From an uncultured Bacteroidales bacterium (GTDB taxonomy: Bacteria; Bacteroidota; Bacteroidia; Bacteroidales; Paludibacteraceae), in assembly GCA_944322025.1 (NCBI GenBank), contig CALUOH010000009.1:1-64000 (forward strand): a DNA stretch of 64,000 nt. The letters are read 5' to 3'. Of this stretch, positions 28,959 to 37,864 are shown piece by piece. Below the pieces are notes generated by a model. That model worked only from the letters and a program-made list of their open reading frames with translations. It ran no database searches and had not been told where the DNA came from. The stretch's first letter is position 1, and each line of letters begins with the position of its first letter. The position numbers and the translations under genes were made by a program.

Positions 28959-29861
28959 TCACTTGAACGCCGACGGCACACCCGTGTCAAACTCCATCCT
29001 CTCCCCCGTCACAGGGTGCATGAACGCAATGCTCCGCGCATGCAGGCACACCCTCCCTATCGGGCTCGTCTGCGCACCGTACTTCTTGTCGCCCGCCACA
29101 GGGTGACCCGTCGAAGCCATCTGCACCCTTATCTGGTTCTTCCTCCCCGTCTCAAGCTCTATCTCCACCAGCGCATAACGCCCGTTATCCCTCATCACCC
29201 TGTAATTCGTCACAGCCCTCTTGCCCCCGTTGTCCGTCGGGCTCGCGCTCATCTTCAGCGACTTCGGGTTCTCCGTCAGCCAGCTCACCACCTGACCCTC
29301 CCTCGGCTCCGGCACACCCTCCACCACAGCCACATACCGCCTCGCGATGATATTCTCGTTCCAGTTCTCCTGAAGCCGCGCCTGCACCTCCTCACTCTTC
29401 GCGAACAGCAGCAGACCCGAAGTCTCCCTGTCCAGCCGGTGAACAATAAACACCCGCGCATCACGCCCCTCCTGCGCCCGCACATGCTCCGTCATATACG
29501 TATACGCCGTCTGCTCACCCTCCTTCCCCGTCGACATCGTAAGCACACCGTTACGCTTCTCCACCACAGCCAGATACCTGTCCTCATACACCACCCTTAT
29601 CCTCCACTTCCCGCTCTCCCTCCTCGCGCCCACACTCTGCCACCTCACCTCATCGCCCGCGTGCAGCGGCAAGTCAAACGCCGTCACCGTCCTCCCGTTC
29701 ACACTTATCTGCCTGTGCGACAGATACGACTTCACCTCCGTCCGGCTCTTCTCCGGCATCAGCCCCATAAGGCACTCCAGCAGCCGCCCCTCACTCTCCA
29801 CCTTGAAACACCTCTCCGTCAGCGCGCGCCGCCGCCCCTCACTCCTTACGCTATTCGCCAT
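28959..29861 (-). CDS. RluA family pseudouridine synthase
   Basis: The 300-residue RluA-type enzyme isomerises uridine to pseudouridine in RNA. An N-terminal S4-like domain (about 35-75; KSYLSHRQISVNGRTV) precedes the catalytic domain with HRLDRETSG at 141-149 (catalytic Asp144). GRKNQIRVQMASTGHPVAGDKKYG is the conserved second motif. I start at the ATG at 29861; a start at 29915 would run 32 bp into the DivIC gene. The target (23S rRNA or tRNA) is not determined. A second RluA-type protein is at 37110. Confidence 0.9.
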   Translation of the reverse strand: MANSVRSEGRRRALTERCFKVESEGRLLECLMGLMPEKSRTEVKSYLSHRQISVNGRTVTAFDLPLHAGDEVRWQSVGARRESGKWRIRVVYEDRYLAVVEKRNGVLTMSTGKEGEQTAYTYMTEHVRAQEGRDARVFIVHRLDRETSGLLLFAKSEEVQARLQENWNENIIARRYVAVVEGVPEPREGQVVSWLTENPKSLKMSASPTDNGGKRAVTNYRVMRDNGRYALVEIELETGRKNQIRVQMASTGHPVAGDKKYGAQTSPIGRVCLHARSIAFMHPVTGERMEFDTGVPSAFK

Positions 29862-29883
29862 CCTTATATCACTTCTAATATTC

Positions 29884-30195
29884 TCACTTCTCCTTGATAA
29901 TAAACACATCCTCATCCGCCCGCTTCATCCTGTACTTCTCCCGCGCGAACCGCTCCAGCCTCTCAGCGTCCTTCCCCAGAGCCTCAATCATCGCCGAATC
30001 CTGCGCCATCCGCTCCCTGTAATACTCCGTCTCCCTCTCAATCTTCGCCGTCTGCCTCTTCACCCTGTAACGCTTCATCAGGCTGCTGTCATCGAAAAAC
30101 GCGATAAACACCACGAACAGGACAAACACTATCAAGTACTTATTGTTCATCCTGCTCCCCTTAAACCGTAAATATAGCTCCTTCACTTTCCTCAT
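29884..30195 (-). CDS. Septum formation initiator (FtsB/DivIC)
   Basis: The 103-residue bitopic division protein has one membrane helix (about 19-36), an external coiled coil (about 40-80; KRQTAKIERETEYYRERM) and the conserved FAREKYRMKRADEDVFIIKE end typical of DivIC/FtsB. It would join the FtsL-FtsQ subcomplex in the divisome. It is the first gene of the long minus-strand unit that runs into the thi genes, directly behind a full-consensus promoter. Confidence 0.88.
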   Translation of the reverse strand: MRKVKELYLRFKGSRMNNKYLIVFVLFVVFIAFFDDSSLMKRYRVKRQTAKIERETEYYRERMAQDSAMIEALGKDAERLERFAREKYRMKRADEDVFIIKEK

Positions 30196-30254
30196 AGGCC
30201 AGACCCCCGCCCCTCATCCCGCTCCGCCAAATCCATCCCTGCGGTAGGGTAGCA

Positions 30255-30286
30255 CAAAGGTACACAAAATTGGATGCACACACAAA
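30255..30286 (-). promoter_or_regulatory. Promoter of the DivIC-rluA-thi transcription unit
   Basis: On the minus strand TTTG (30286-30283), 20 nt, then TACCTTTG (30262-30255): a complete consensus. The predicted start is about 50-60 bp upstream of the DivIC ATG. No other clear promoter was found before the thi genes. No TPP riboswitch was recognised in this leader. Confidence 0.75.
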
Positions 30287-30389
30287 TCTTTTCTTCCCCC
30301 TCCTCCTGCTCCATACAGTAAGACCGGAGGCTGTGTCCCGTCTCCTCTTCTCCTCCCGCAATTCAGATTCTCTCCAAATGCAAATCAGA

Positions 30390-30518
30390 GTTAAAAACAC
30401 GTACTCTCGAGCCAGCAGCAGGCCAGCCCCAAGCCATCCTCTCCCTATCCTCACGCCACCAATCCCATCATATCACCCAAAACCATAGCATTAATCAAGG
30501 TTAAAAAGTCGTACTCTC
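30390..30518 (-). repeat. Paired short dispersed repeat, locus 3
   Basis: Two minus-oriented cores at 30390-30408 (perfect) and 30500-30518 (variant GAGAGTACGACTTTTTAAC), 110 bp apart. The second has the arm GTAGGGTGTCCGTAGCCGC upstream on its own strand. They lie in the divergent gap between DivIC and der (30196-30822), which otherwise holds only the two promoters. Confidence 0.88.
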
Positions 30519-30687
30519 GCCGGAGCGGCTACGGACACCCTACGGAGTCTCTCCCTGTCCCTATCCGCTTTTTCTGTCATCTCTCAGGCCGCGCCCGCAC
30601 ACCCTTTTCTTCACTCCAGCCCGTCTTACTCTCCTCCTGTCACCTCTTCTTCCCCCGAACTGCGGCAACTTATCGTCCTGTCCACTT

Positions 30688-30719
30688 TTTGCGTTAATGC
30701 AATACTTTCCGTATCTTTG
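30688..30719 (+). promoter_or_regulatory. Promoter of der
   Basis: TTTG at 30688-30691, 20 nt, TATCTTTG at 30712-30719: a full consensus match. It puts the transcription start near 30726, about 100 nt upstream of the chosen der ATG. This supports the internal start rather than the in-frame ATG at 30697, which lies inside the promoter. Confidence 0.75.
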
Positions 30720-30822
30720 CACCTTGATAATCATCGCCGTCTATCCGCCCGCATGGGACACGGAGCCGATTGTGAAACCGGTAGACTGCGACAGTACAAA
30801 CCTAAAAAGCGAATTACACATT

Positions 30823-32133
30823 ATGGGAAATTTAGTGGCAATCGTTGGACGCCCTAACGTAGGCAAGTCCACACTTTTCAACCGTCTCACCCAGACTCGC
30901 CGTGCCATAGTCAACGAAGAGGCCGGCACTACCCGCGACCGCCAGTACGGCCTCAGCGAATGGAACGGAAAAGACTTCTCCATTGTCGACACCGGTGGTT
31001 GGGTAGTCAACTCCGAAGATGTCTTTGAAGAAGAGATAAACCGTCAGGTAGCCATCGCCATCGAAGAAGCCGACGTGATTATGTTCGTCGTCGATGTGCT
31101 CAGCGGCATCACCGACCTCGACCAGCACGTCGCCGAAATCCTTCGCCGCTCGAAAAAGCCCGTCATGGTTGTGGCGAACAAAGTCGACACATACGACCTC
31201 CAGTATCAGGCCGCCGAATTCTACCGCCTCGGCCTCGGCGACCCCTACGTCATGTCCGCCGTCAACGGCCTCGGCTCCGGCGAGATGCTTGACCACCTCG
31301 TCTCCTTTTTCAGCAATGACAACGCAGCCCCCGAAGAAGAGCTGCCCCGCATCGCCGTCGTAGGGCGGCCCAACGCGGGCAAGTCCTCCATAATCAACGC
31401 ATTCGTAGGCGAAGAACGCCACATAGTGACCGACATTGCCGGCACCACGCGTGATTCCATCTATGCCCGCTACAACAAGTTCGGCCGTGACTTCTACCTC
31501 GTCGACACCGCCGGCATACGCAAAAAGGCCAAAGTCAACGAAGATATAGAGTACTACTCCGTCATACGCGCCATACGCGCCATAGAAAACTCCGATGTCT
31601 GCATCCTCATGATTGACGCCACGCGCGGCATCGAGAGTCAGGACCTCAACATCTTCTCCCTCATACAGAAGAACCGCAAGGGCCTTGTCGTCTGCGTCAA
31701 CAAGTGGGATCTTGTCGAAAGCAAGACCGCCAAGGACATAAAGCGTTACGAAGAGGCCATCCGTTCTCGCCTCGCCCCCTTCACCGACTTCCCCATCATC
31801 TTCGCCTCCGCGCTCACCAAGCAGCGCATATTCAAGGTGATGGAGACTGCCATGCAGGTCTACGAAAACAAGAAACGGCGCATCAGCACGGCCAAGCTCA
31901 ACGAATTCATGCTGCCGCTCATAGAGAACTACCCGCCCCCCGCATACAAGGGCAAATACATCAAGGTGAAGTACGTGGCGCAGATGCCTGACACACAAGT
32001 CCCCACTTTCATCCTCTTCGCCAACCTCCCCCAGTACATCAAAGCGCCCTACCTGCGCTTCCTCGAAAACAAGCTGAGGGAGACATGGGAGTTCCACGGC
32101 ACGCCGATACTCCTCTTCCCACGGCAGAAATAG
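30823..32133 (+). CDS. der: Ribosome-assembly GTPase Der (EngA)
   Basis: The 436-residue double GTPase acts in 50S subunit assembly. G domain 1 has GRPNVGKS (9-16), DTGGW and NKVD; G domain 2 has GRPNAGKSS (181-189), DTAGI and NKWD. A C-terminal KH-like domain (about 350-436) follows. I chose the ATG at 30823, which begins the canonical [12 protein letters not shown]. An upstream in-frame extension would begin within the promoter. A hairpin terminator follows. Confidence 0.96.
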   Translation: MGNLVAIVGRPNVGKSTLFNRLTQTRRAIVNEEAGTTRDRQYGLSEWNGKDFSIVDTGGWVVNSEDVFEEEINRQVAIAIEEADVIMFVVDVLSGITDLDQHVAEILRRSKKPVMVVANKVDTYDLQYQAAEFYRLGLGDPYVMSAVNGLGSGEMLDHLVSFFSNDNAAPEEELPRIAVVGRPNAGKSSIINAFVGEERHIVTDIAGTTRDSIYARYNKFGRDFYLVDTAGIRKKAKVNEDIEYYSVIRAIRAIENSDVCILMIDATRGIESQDLNIFSLIQKNRKGLVVCVNKWDLVESKTAKDIKRYEEAIRSRLAPFTDFPIIFASALTKQRIFKVMETAMQVYENKKRRISTAKLNEFMLPLIENYPPPAYKGKYIKVKYVAQMPDTQVPTFILFANLPQYIKAPYLRFLENKLRETWEFHGTPILLFPRQK

Positions 32134-32160
32134 CCGCACCCCCTCCCCGCCCCCTTCTCT

Positions 32161-32195
32161 CGATGCCCCCTCTCCCCACGGATGAAGGGGCATCG
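32161..32195 (+). terminator. Terminator of der
   Basis: A perfect 9-bp stem CGATGCCCC (32161-32169) with GGGGCATCG (32187-32195) and a 17-nt loop, followed by TTCTGTTACTT. It lies 27 bp after the der stop. Confidence 0.65.
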
Positions 32196-32243
32196 TTCTG
32201 TTACTTACTTGCCTCTCTTTTATAACGAATGATGCCCTATCGT

Positions 32244-32274
32244 TTTGCCATGTCGTGGAAAGGTTGTACCTTAG
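32244..32274 (+). promoter_or_regulatory. Promoter of the J-domain protein gene
   Basis: TTTG at 32244-32247, 19 nt, TACCTTAG at 32267-32274 (one mismatch to TAnnTTTG). It is 33 bp before the ATG at 32308. Confidence 0.6.
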
Positions 32275-32307
32275 CCCTTTGATTGGAAAAGATAAATACA
32301 GACTTAT

Positions 32308-33054
32308 ATGGGATTGTTCAGTAAGATTTTGGCAGGCGGCTTGGGATGGGCTCTTGGCGGGCCTCTCGGGGCAGTCATTGGTGTAGTGCTCGCGTCGGCG
32401 TTTGGCGGTGATACACAGAAGCGTGTTGAATACGGCGGAAATGATGGTCGTGACCGTAGGTCTGCCGGGCAGAATGACTTCAAGATGGCGATGCTCGTGC
32501 TTATGGCTGCCGTCATGAAGGCCGACGGAGACGTGGTCAAGGCCGAACTTAATGTAGTCAAGGCTTATCTACTGAGACATTACGGTGAGAGTGAGGCTCT
32601 TGAGGCATTGAAGATATTGCGGGAGATTCTCAAGCAGAACATCGACTACCGCGCTGTCGCCGCGCAGGTACGTCTCAACGTGCCGTACAGCGCCCGCTTG
32701 CAGATACTCCATGTACTCTTTTCGATTGCCATGTCGGACAAGCGGATGTCGGACAGCGAGATGTCCGTGGTCAAGGGCATAGCCGATGCAATGGGCGTGT
32801 ACGACGCTGATTTCCGTTCCATAATGGCCATGTTCACCACCGGAACTAATGAGAATTGGGCTTATGAAGTGCTGGAAATCACTAAGAATGCGACAGATGA
32901 TGAGGTGAAGAAGGCATACCGCCGCATGGCTATGAAGTACCACCCCGACAAGCTGGCAGGCATGGGCGAGGACATAAAGCAGCAGTCCACCGAGAAGTTC
33001 CGCAAGATAAATGAGGCGTATGAGCACATAAAGTCCGTGCGGGGGATGAAATAG
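32308..33054 (+). CDS. TerB/DjlA-like co-chaperone with J domain
   Basis: The 248-residue protein has a Gly-rich hydrophobic N terminus (about 5-32), which may anchor it. A TerB-like helical domain (about 52-170; [36 protein letters not shown]) and a C-terminal J domain (about 180-248, HPD motif in [10 protein letters not shown]) follow. This is the DjlA layout, a DnaK partner at the inner membrane. The second S41 protease begins 30 bp downstream and is probably co-transcribed. Confidence 0.9.
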   Translation: MGLFSKILAGGLGWALGGPLGAVIGVVLASAFGGDTQKRVEYGGNDGRDRRSAGQNDFKMAMLVLMAAVMKADGDVVKAELNVVKAYLLRHYGESEALEALKILREILKQNIDYRAVAAQVRLNVPYSARLQILHVLFSIAMSDKRMSDSEMSVVKGIADAMGVYDADFRSIMAMFTTGTNENWAYEVLEITKNATDDEVKKAYRRMAMKYHPDKLAGMGEDIKQQSTEKFRKINEAYEHIKSVRGMK

Positions 33055-33084
33055 GATGCCTTTCTGAAGAAACTAAATAAAACT

Positions 33085-34752
33085 ATGAGATATAATATCA
33101 AGAAGTACAGGGCATTGGCCGTGTCGTTTGCATTCATGTGTGCGGCCGGGACTGTTGCGCAGGAGAAACAGCTGTCCGATATATCTAAGCATATAGACAT
33201 ATACAATTCGGTTCTTAAAGAACTCGAACTAAACTATGTAGATACGCTTAACCATGAGCGGCTCATGGAGTTTTCCATTGGGCGGATGCTCTATTCGCTT
33301 GACCCCTATACGGTCTACATCCCGGAACGTGAAGAGGAGGCTGTCCGCACACTGCGTTCGGGCGAGTATGGAGGCATAGGCTCTATCATTACGCAGGTCG
33401 ATGGCTCAGTCTGCATCTATGACCCCTATGAGGGAATGCCCGCGCAGAAAAGCGACGTGCGCGCAGGCGATGTGATATTGGAAGTCGACGGGGTGAGTGC
33501 CGAGGGCAAGAGCGTGGCTCAGGTGAGCGAGATGCTGCGCGGCGTGCCGGGCACTGAGATAGTGTTGAAGTTGCACCGCGAGGGGGAGAAGAAGCCCGTC
33601 GTGCGACGCTTCACCCGCGAAGTCGTGCAGATTGCTCCCATACCCTATTACGGCACTGTCGCCCCCGGCGTGGGCTATATTGTGTTCAATGATTTCATTG
33701 ACAAGTCGTATGTGGAGTTCAAGAAAGCGCTCAATGACCTCACCGAGAACAACGGTGTGCAGAAACTGATAGTGGACCTGCGCTCTAACGGTGGCGGGCT
33801 CATAGATCAGGCGGCAAAGATAGCCTCGCTCTTCGTGCCAAACGGCACGGAGATAGCCTCCATACGCGGTAAGGACAAGAGGTCTGAACATATATACCGC
33901 ACATCCGAAGAGCCGCTCTATCCTGACATGCCGCTGGCGTTCATCGTTGGTGAGAACACGGCCTCGTCGGCGGAGATACTCTCCGGCGCAATGCAGGACC
34001 TCGACCGTGCTGCTGTCTTCGGCACTCGCACCTTCGGCAAGGGGCTTGTCCAGAGCATAAGGCAGCTCCCCCACAACAGCTTCCTGAAAGTCACCACGGC
34101 GAAATACTATCTCCCGAGCGGCCGTTGCGTGCAGGCCGTAGACTATGCGCAGAGGCAGAATGCAGGCCGCGATTACGCCATACCCGACTCTCTGACCGAT
34201 GAATTCAAGTCAACAAAGGGACGTATTTTCCTGAACAACAGCGGCATCACTCCTGATGTCGAGTGCGACGAGCAGATGAAGGTCAATATAGCCTACTACA
34301 TGTACGCGAAGAACCTCTATTTCCAGTACGCCAACCGCTATTGCCTCTCGCATGGCAGCATAGCCCCGGCCGATACGTTCGCGCTGACGGACGAGGAGTA
34401 CCGTGATTTCGTGGCTTTCGTGAAAGAGAAGAACTTCACATACACGCTTGAGTCTGAGCGTTATCTCGAGGACTTGCGCGATTTGGTAGAGATGGAGGGA
34501 CTCTCCGGCATCACGGAACAGATGTTCGACTCCCTCTCCGCCGTCCTTCAGCCCGACATCGACCGTGACATTATGCTCTTCGAGGACGATGTGCGTTCGT
34601 TTCTCGAAGGCGAGATAGTGAAACGCTATTACTACCAGCGTGGTGTCTGCCAATACAACCTCCGCAGGGACAAATGCCTTGACGAGGTCTTGAAATATAT
34701 GGGCGACGAACGCCTGTGGAACGGAATATTCACCGTAGAAGAAGAGGAGTGA
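33085..34752 (+). CDS. S41 family peptidase
   Basis: The 555-residue exported serine protease has a signal peptide ending near AAGTVAQ (about 26), a PDZ domain (about 92-165; YGGIGSIITQ, VRAGDVILEVDGV) and an S41 core. The catalytic dyad is Ser294 (TASSAE) and Lys319 (FGKG), with the same 25-residue spacing as the other S41 protein at 13420-15060. The C-terminal 200 residues are specific to Bacteroidota S41 proteins. It follows the DjlA-like gene by 30 bp and ends at a bidirectional terminator. Confidence 0.92.
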   Translation: MRYNIKKYRALAVSFAFMCAAGTVAQEKQLSDISKHIDIYNSVLKELELNYVDTLNHERLMEFSIGRMLYSLDPYTVYIPEREEEAVRTLRSGEYGGIGSIITQVDGSVCIYDPYEGMPAQKSDVRAGDVILEVDGVSAEGKSVAQVSEMLRGVPGTEIVLKLHREGEKKPVVRRFTREVVQIAPIPYYGTVAPGVGYIVFNDFIDKSYVEFKKALNDLTENNGVQKLIVDLRSNGGGLIDQAAKIASLFVPNGTEIASIRGKDKRSEHIYRTSEEPLYPDMPLAFIVGENTASSAEILSGAMQDLDRAAVFGTRTFGKGLVQSIRQLPHNSFLKVTTAKYYLPSGRCVQAVDYAQRQNAGRDYAIPDSLTDEFKSTKGRIFLNNSGITPDVECDEQMKVNIAYYMYAKNLYFQYANRYCLSHGSIAPADTFALTDEEYRDFVAFVKEKNFTYTLESERYLEDLRDLVEMEGLSGITEQMFDSLSAVLQPDIDRDIMLFEDDVRSFLEGEIVKRYYYQRGVCQYNLRRDKCLDEVLKYMGDERLWNGIFTVEEEE

Positions 34753-34769
34753 CATTCTGCATTCCGTAA

Positions 34770-34820
34770 AAACGGGACAGGCGGGAAGAGGTCAGATACC
34801 TCTCCCCGCCTGTCCCGTTT
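34770..34820. terminator. Bidirectional terminator between S41 and thioredoxin genes
   Basis: A long near-perfect stem (AACGGGACAGGCGGG with GAGGT, complement at 34798-34820) lies between two convergent genes, with A-rich and T-rich flanks. It can serve both the plus-strand S41 gene and the minus-strand thioredoxin gene. Confidence 0.82.
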
Positions 34821-34832
34821 ATTATGGTTCTG

Positions 34833-35285
34833 TCATTTCGTTGCCGGAGCCTCCTTCTTTATGCCGAACACCTCCTCTATGGCCTTGACGAGTGTCTCTT
34901 TAGGCATCAGCCCCCTGCTCATCTGTGGCGTTCCCTCCATCGGGCAGAAAAGCAGTGTCGGTATGCTGCGTATGCCGAAAAGTCCCGCGAGTTCAGGCTC
35001 ACGCTCCGTGTCCACCTTATATATGTAGATTTCACCCTCATACTCTGCCGCAAGCTCTTCGAGTATCGGTGCCAGACGCTTGCACGGCCCGCACCATGTA
35101 GTGTAAAAGTCTATGATGCAGGGCTTGTCCCCCCGGTAAATCCACTTGTCGGTACCTTTCTCATAATCCATCACCTTCTCGATGAAGTCCTTGCGTGTCA
35201 TGTTGATGGTCTTGTGCGCCTGTGCGGCGGACACACCCGTGCAGATGATGCAGAGAAGAAGAAAAGAGAGTTTTTTCATAGTCAT
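34833..35285 (-). CDS. Periplasmic thioredoxin-fold protein
   Basis: The 150-residue protein has a signal peptide (about 1-23) and a thioredoxin domain with active site WCGPCK (Cys65, Cys68) in FYTTWCGPCKRLAP. The cis-proline loop is SIPTLLFCP. It probably reduces or exchanges disulfides in the periplasm. Its start overlaps the rhodanese stop by 4 bp (35282-35285), so the two are translationally coupled and may handle sulfur or thiol stress together. Confidence 0.9.
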   Translation of the reverse strand: MTMKKLSFLLLCIICTGVSAAQAHKTINMTRKDFIEKVMDYEKGTDKWIYRGDKPCIIDFYTTWCGPCKRLAPILEELAAEYEGEIYIYKVDTEREPELAGLFGIRSIPTLLFCPMEGTPQMSRGLMPKETLVKAIEEVFGIKKEAPATK

Positions 35286-35653
35286 TTTTCAGTTTTCCAG
35301 TTAATATATCCATTGTTAAGTTCTATCACATGAAAGCCGTACTCCTCGGCTATCGCGGCCGCCTTCTTGCTGCGCTTGCCGCTGCGGCAGTAGAGCGCGA
35401 GAGTCTTCGTACGGTCCAGCCCGTCGATTTTTTGCCTGAAATCCGGAGCGTTGACATCAATGTTAATCGCCCCCTCAATATGCCCCTCGGCATACTCCTT
35501 CGGCGTGCGCACATCTATCAGGCACACCTCCGGCGACTTGATAGCCTCGGCAAATCTCCCGTTGTCCACGCTCTCAAATCCGCTCCCGGCTGCACCCGCC
35601 GCCCCCAGCGACACCAGTGCCGCCGCCACAAACCGTTTCAGTGTCACAATCAT
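35282..35653 (-). CDS. Exported rhodanese-like protein
   Basis: The 123-residue protein has a signal peptide (about 1-22) and one rhodanese domain. Landmarks are CLIDVRTPKEYAEGHIEGAINI, the active-site loop with Cys89 (YCRSGKRSKKAA) and a C-terminal GYINWK. Rhodaneses carry sulfane sulfur as a persulfide. It is the first gene of a two-gene operon with the thioredoxin. Its start codon lies 5 bp from a 211-bp inverted-repeat element that would be its transcribed leader. Confidence 0.9.
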   Translation of the reverse strand: MIVTLKRFVAAALVSLGAAGAAGSGFESVDNGRFAEAIKSPEVCLIDVRTPKEYAEGHIEGAINIDVNAPDFRQKIDGLDRTKTLALYCRSGKRSKKAAAIAEEYGFHVIELNNGYINWKTEK

Positions 35654-35658
35654 AATAC

Positions 35659-35869
35659 TAAGTAACTGCTCAAAATTAATTGTACATCACTTGCAGAATA
35701 TTGTGCAGCTATTTTCATGCCGCGAAAACGGGAGCATAGCGGGCTATGTGACCGTTTTCGCGGCGGGGAAAGAGCGCACAAGAAATGCAAGTGATACAAA
35801 GCTTTTATTTCATGTTTATCATTATATCCTCGACAAGCATAGTAGCGTTTAATTTTGAACTGCTACTTA
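35659..35869 (-). repeat. 211-bp nested inverted-repeat leader element
   Basis: The ends form an imperfect 21-bp terminal inverted repeat (35659-35679 and 35849-35869, sharing AAGTA and TCAAAATTAA). Inside is ATCACTTGCA (35686-35695) with its complement (35786-35795). The centre is a perfect 13-bp hairpin GCCGCGAAAACGG (35719-35731 and 35752-35764), with CATAG/CTATG in its loop. The operon promoter lies outside it at 35943-35974, so it should be transcribed as the rhodanese 5' leader. The rest of the gap 35654-36388 holds promoters and the short-repeat pair. Confidence 0.8.
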
Positions 35870-35942
35870 CATCAATCTTTTCAGTCACTTCTCTCGATAC
35901 AATGGCTTTATCCCATTAGCCTATCTTGCATGCAACAGCACA

Positions 35943-35974
35943 CAAAGATAGCGAAAGTCGAGTGCAGAGACAAA
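35943..35974 (-). promoter_or_regulatory. Promoter of the rhodanese-thioredoxin operon
   Basis: On the minus strand TTTG (35974-35971), 20 nt, then TATCTTTG (35950-35943), a full consensus. The predicted start near 35936 gives a leader of about 280 nt that includes the inverted-repeat element. Confidence 0.75.
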
Positions 35975-36094
35975 TGAGAACCTGTTCTCAATTTGGTTAT
36001 GCCGAGACGAGCTATCTTGCGTTTACGCAAAGTTAGTGAAATTTTCTCTCTTTGCAAACTCTCCTCCGCTCTCATATCACAAATCTAAATCAAG

Positions 36095-36210
36095 GTTAAA
36101 AACACGTACTCTCGCGCTATCCTCTCCGAATCCCCTCCCTATCCTCAACCCACCCTCCCCATCCACTTCCCAAGCCCAAACCTTAAATGTGATTAAAAAC
36201 ACGTACTCTC
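36095..36210 (-). repeat. Paired short dispersed repeat, locus 4
   Basis: Two minus-oriented cores at 36095-36113 (perfect) and 36192-36210 (last base T instead of C on the repeat strand), 97 bp apart. The second carries the arm GGGCTTCGGAGGCGCTTCGGC upstream on its own strand. The locus is the divergent gap between the rhodanese and rlmB operons. Confidence 0.88.
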
Positions 36211-36308
36211 GCCGAAGCGCCTCCGAAGCCCCTACGGACTCTCTCCGGACCCTCCTGCCGTAAAATCCCCCTCCTCCCTCCGCCATCCCGCATAAACCTC
36301 CGTACCTT

Positions 36309-36340
36309 GTTGCCCATCCGCCCGATTTTCACTAACTTCG
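36309..36340 (+). promoter_or_regulatory. Promoter of rlmB
   Basis: GTTG at 36309-36312, 20 nt, TAACTTCG at 36333-36340 (TTCG in place of TTTG). It lies 48 bp before the ATG at 36389. Confidence 0.55.
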
Positions 36341-36388
36341 CATAAGCAAAAAGAATAGTGTAAGGTGAAACAAGTCAAGGAGAAGAAT

Positions 36389-37108
36389 ATGATTTTCGGC
36401 ATACGCGCTGTCATTGAGGCGATTGATGCCGGCAAAGAGATTGAGAAGGTCTTCCTCCGCCGTGAGATGGGCGGAGAGTTGGCCAAAGAGTTGATGGACA
36501 GGCTCAGCACGCACCGCATCCCGGTACTGCGCGTCCCGCTTGAAAAGCTGAACCGTCTGACAATGAAGAACCATCAGGGCGTGGTAGCCTTCACTTCCTC
36601 CATTGAGTACCAGAACATTGAGCATATCATACCGATGCTCTACGAGGAAGGCCGTTCGCCCTTTCTGGTGATATTGGACGGAGTGACCGACGTGCGCAAC
36701 TTCGGTGCCATCGCGCGCACGTGCGAGTGTGCGGGAGTAGATGCCATCATCGTCCCGATGAAAGGCGGGGCATCAGCCAATGCGGACGCAGTCAAGACAT
36801 CGGCCGGTGCGCTCCACAGGATACCCGTCTGCCGCGAGAACAGCCTGCACAACACAGTGTCGTACCTCCAGAAGTGCGGGGTCAGGGTCATCGCCGCGAG
36901 CGAGAAAGCCGCGCACAGCTATACCGACGCGGACTACCGCGACCCCGTGGCCATAGTACTCGGCGCGGAGGACACTGGCGTCTCCCACGACATACTGCGC
37001 ATCTGCGATGACATGGTATCCATACCCGTCCGTGGTCAGATTAGCTCCCTCAATGTCTCCGTGGCTGGCGGCATAATACTCTACGAGGCATTAAAACAGA
37101 GACTGTGA
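36389..37108 (+). CDS. rlmB: 23S rRNA 2'-O-methyltransferase RlmB (SpoU)
   Basis: The SPOUT-fold enzyme of about 239 residues methylates a guanosine ribose in 23S rRNA (G2251 in E. coli) with SAM. The N-terminal substrate-binding domain reads MIFGIRAVIEAIDAGKEIEKV. The knot motifs are LDGVTDVRNFGAIARTCECAGV, VLGAEDTGVSHDI and PVRGQISSLNVSVAGGIILYE. I prefer the ATG at 36389, with AAGGAG 6 nt upstream; a GTG at 36365 would add eight residues and cannot be excluded. The next gene starts 1 bp after the stop. Confidence 0.93.
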   Translation: MIFGIRAVIEAIDAGKEIEKVFLRREMGGELAKELMDRLSTHRIPVLRVPLEKLNRLTMKNHQGVVAFTSSIEYQNIEHIIPMLYEEGRSPFLVILDGVTDVRNFGAIARTCECAGVDAIIVPMKGGASANADAVKTSAGALHRIPVCRENSLHNTVSYLQKCGVRVIAASEKAAHSYTDADYRDPVAIVLGAEDTGVSHDILRICDDMVSIPVRGQISSLNVSVAGGIILYEALKQRL

Positions 37109-37109
37109 T

Positions 37110-37784
37110 ATGGACGTGCTTTACGAGGACAATCACCTTATCATCGTCAACAAGTGCGTGGGCGAGATAGTGCAGGGCGACAAGACTGGCGATGAGCCTC
37201 TCTCCGAGACCATCAAGCGTTATCTGAAAGAGAAATACGCCAAGCCGGGCAATGTCTTCTGCGGTGTGACCCACCGCCTTGACAGGCCCGTGAGCGGGGT
37301 TGTCGTCTTCGCAAGGACGGGCAAGGCTCTCGAACGCATGAACCGCATGTTCGCGGAGCACGGGGTCGAGAAACGTTACTGGGCCATAGTCAGCGGCAGG
37401 CCTGAACAGACCGAGGGCCGCCTTGAACACTACCTCGTCAGAAACGAGAAGATGAACAAGAGCTTCGCCTACGGCAGCATGCGCCCCGGTGCGAAACGCG
37501 CCGTGCTGACCTACCGCCTGCTCTCCGTCGGCGAACGCTATTCGCTGCTTGAGATTAACCTTGAAACCGGACGTCATCACCAGATACGCTGCCAGTTGGC
37601 AGCCATAGGCCTCCCCATCAAGGGCGATTTGAAATACGGCGCACGGCGTTCCAACCCCGACGGCGGCATATCGCTCCATGCCCGCAGCGTGGAGTTCGTC
37701 CATCCCGTCTCACGTGAGCTCATACATGTTGAAGCCCCCGCGCCGCAGGACAGTCTGTGGCAGTCGTTGACCGCCGGCTTGTAG
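37110..37784 (+). CDS. RluA family pseudouridine synthase, short form
   Basis: The 224-residue enzyme has the RluA catalytic motif HRLDRPVSG at 55-63 (Asp58) and the second motif RHHQIRCQLAAIGLPIKGDLKYG, but no S4 domain. It is shorter than the RluA protein at 28959-29861. It probably modifies rRNA or tRNA, and pairing with rlmB suggests an rRNA target (inference). It starts 1 bp after the rlmB stop and is followed by a strong hairpin. Confidence 0.9.
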   Translation: MDVLYEDNHLIIVNKCVGEIVQGDKTGDEPLSETIKRYLKEKYAKPGNVFCGVTHRLDRPVSGVVVFARTGKALERMNRMFAEHGVEKRYWAIVSGRPEQTEGRLEHYLVRNEKMNKSFAYGSMRPGAKRAVLTYRLLSVGERYSLLEINLETGRHHQIRCQLAAIGLPIKGDLKYGARRSNPDGGISLHARSVEFVHPVSRELIHVEAPAPQDSLWQSLTAGL

Positions 37785-37806
37785 CCCTCGGCGCGCTACT
37801 ATATGC

Positions 37807-37843
37807 GCAGGGCCGCGCACAGTATCGCTGTGCGCGGCCCTGC
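37807..37843. terminator. Strong terminator between convergent genes
   Basis: A perfect 16-bp GC-rich stem GCAGGGCCGCGCACAG (37807-37822), 5-nt loop, complement at 37828-37843, followed by CTTCTTTTAT. It separates the plus-strand pseudouridine synthase from the minus-strand OmpH gene. Confidence 0.88.
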
Positions 37844-37864
37844 CTTCTTTTATACGATTATACC

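Noticed and set aside
28900..30320. TPP riboswitch ahead of the thi genes
   Set aside because: I looked upstream of DivIC, the membrane-protein gene and thiE for the conserved TPP-aptamer segments and found none. Only a search with the covariance model could settle this.
30832..32193. 453-residue open frame antisense to der
   Set aside because: der is certain on the other strand. The antisense product is a Val/Asp/Gly-rich shadow without domains.
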